Source of the DNA: Cyanobacteriota bacterium
GTDB lineage: Bacteria > Cyanobacteriota > Cyanobacteriia > PCC-6307 > Cyanobiaceae
Assembly (NCBI GenBank): GCA_947463165.1
Contig: CANHSW010000146.1
Span: 1-5,963 of the forward strand
Direction of reading: 5' to 3'
DNA: 5,963 nucleotides
Positions 5,376-5,963 of the stretch are shown here, piece after piece (within the stretch, counting starts at the first letter, position 1; every line of letters begins with the position of its first letter). A program made the position numbers and the translations under genes. A model generated the notes under the pieces. The model saw only the letters and a program-made list of their open reading frames with translations, was not told the origin of the DNA and ran no database searches.

Positions 5376-5963
5376 ATGTCCAATCGGTTTTTCGTGGATT
5401 ACTTCCCCACCTCCCTCTCCCGCCGTCTCGGAGCCGGTCTGGCTATCGCAGCGGTGGCCAGTGCCGGCGGTAGCTTTTCCGATTCCGCCTTCGCGCAAGC
5501 CAAGAAAGGGGCTGCCCCCCCTCCGAAGCAGGAGATTCTGCTAGTAAGCTATGCTGTTACCAAATCAGCATATGATAAAATTATACCACAATTTCAAGAT
5601 GAATGGAAGAAAAAGACTGGCCAAGAAGTGGTAATAAAAGCTAGTTATGGCGGTTCAGGCTCCCAAACCAGGGCAGTTATTGATGGCCTCCCTGCTGATT
5701 TGGTTGGCTTGGCACTGGCTGGTGATGTGCTGAAGGTTCAGGAAGCAGGCCTGATCCAGCCGGGCTGGGAAAAGGAACTACCAAATAATTCCATGATCAC
5801 TAATTCAGTTATAGCTTTCTTTGTGAGGCCCGGCAACCCTAAGAAAGTTAAGAACTGGGCTGATCTTGATAACAAAGATGTTGATGTAGTTACTGCTAAT
5901 CCAAAGACCTCCGGTGGTGCTCGATGGAATTTTCTTGGTCTTTATGGCTCGGTCACCCAGACT
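5376..5963 (+). CDS. sbpA: Periplasmic sulfate-binding protein SbpA, 3' end missing
   Basis: Solute-binding subunit that captures sulfate in the periplasm for CysTWA. Of the usual roughly 340-350 residues, 196 codons are visible, open to the window edge. An export signal is present: a twin-arginine SRRLG (15-19), a hydrophobic stretch AGLAIAAVASAGG (20-32) and a likely cleavage site SAFA/QA after residue 40. The mature part has LVSYAVTKSAYDKIIPQF (56-73), the family signature SYGGSGSQTRAVIDGLPADL (90-109) and TSGGARWNFL (178-187). The serine-glycine-glycine at 179-181 corresponds to sulfate-contacting residues in the Salmonella sulfate-binding protein. The ATG start leaves a standard signal peptide. 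Third-position GC falls from about 69% in codons 1-55 to about 27% in codons 56-110. A thiosulfate preference (CysP-like) cannot be excluded. Confidence 0.93.
   Translation, partial: MSNRFFVDYFPTSLSRRLGAGLAIAAVASAGGSFSDSAFAQAKKGAAPPPKQEILLVSYAVTKSAYDKIIPQFQDEWKKKTGQEVVIKASYGGSGSQTRAVIDGLPADLVGLALAGDVLKVQEAGLIQPGWEKELPNNSMITNSVIAFFVRPGNPKKVKNWADLDNKDVDVVTANPKTSGGARWNFLGLYGSVTQT

Noticed and set aside
4903..5544. Plus-strand open frame of 213 codons spanning the second Rrf2 gene and the start of sbpA
   Set aside because: It overlaps two well-supported genes. The translation has no recognisable domain and is explained by GC-rich sequence with few stops.

Overview
This window is a cyanobacterial sulfate-uptake locus. 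The evidence is a complete set of ABC sulfate permease genes (cysT, cysW, cysA), the 5' part of a periplasmic sulfate-binding protein gene (sbpA), and a CRP-family regulator resembling CysR of Synechococcus. A sbpA/cysR/cysT/cysW/cysA grouping is the arrangement known from Synechococcus elongatus PCC 7942. The high third-position GC of cysA and of one Rrf2 gene suggests a GC-rich, Synechococcus/Cyanobium-like picocyanobacterium. That placement is an inference and no species can be named.

Layout from left to right. Bases 1-212 are a non-coding tandem array of an 8-bp unit that runs off the left edge. It ends in a small hairpin and is followed by about 150 bp without a gene. On the minus strand, cysT (start 2193) is followed by cysW (stop 364), 54 nt apart and probably one transcript. 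A 189-bp divergent control region (2194-2382) separates cysT from cysA, which reads rightward to 3402. It is followed 77 nt later by a small Rrf2-family regulator (3480-3881, TTG start). A perfect 28-bp palindrome (3921-3948) forms a terminator between this gene and the converging cysR (4646 to 4056, minus). Upstream of cysR on the same strand is a second Rrf2-family regulator (5250 to 4819, GTG start). This is divergent from sbpA, which begins at 5376 and runs off the right end with 196 codons visible.

How the parts fit. SbpA would capture sulfate in the periplasm and pass it to a CysT/CysW membrane channel powered by CysA ATPases. Three regulators of two families (CysR and two Rrf2 proteins) lie among the transport genes. 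Neither Rrf2 protein has the three-cysteine Fe-S cluster motif of IscR, so a CymR-like role in sensing sulfur status is a reasonable but untested idea.

I see no clearly unknown system. The unusual points are the two Rrf2 genes in the locus, sharp changes of codon composition inside sbpA and cysR that suggest recombination, the hierarchical 8-bp repeat, and several dyad symmetries in control regions that could be operators.
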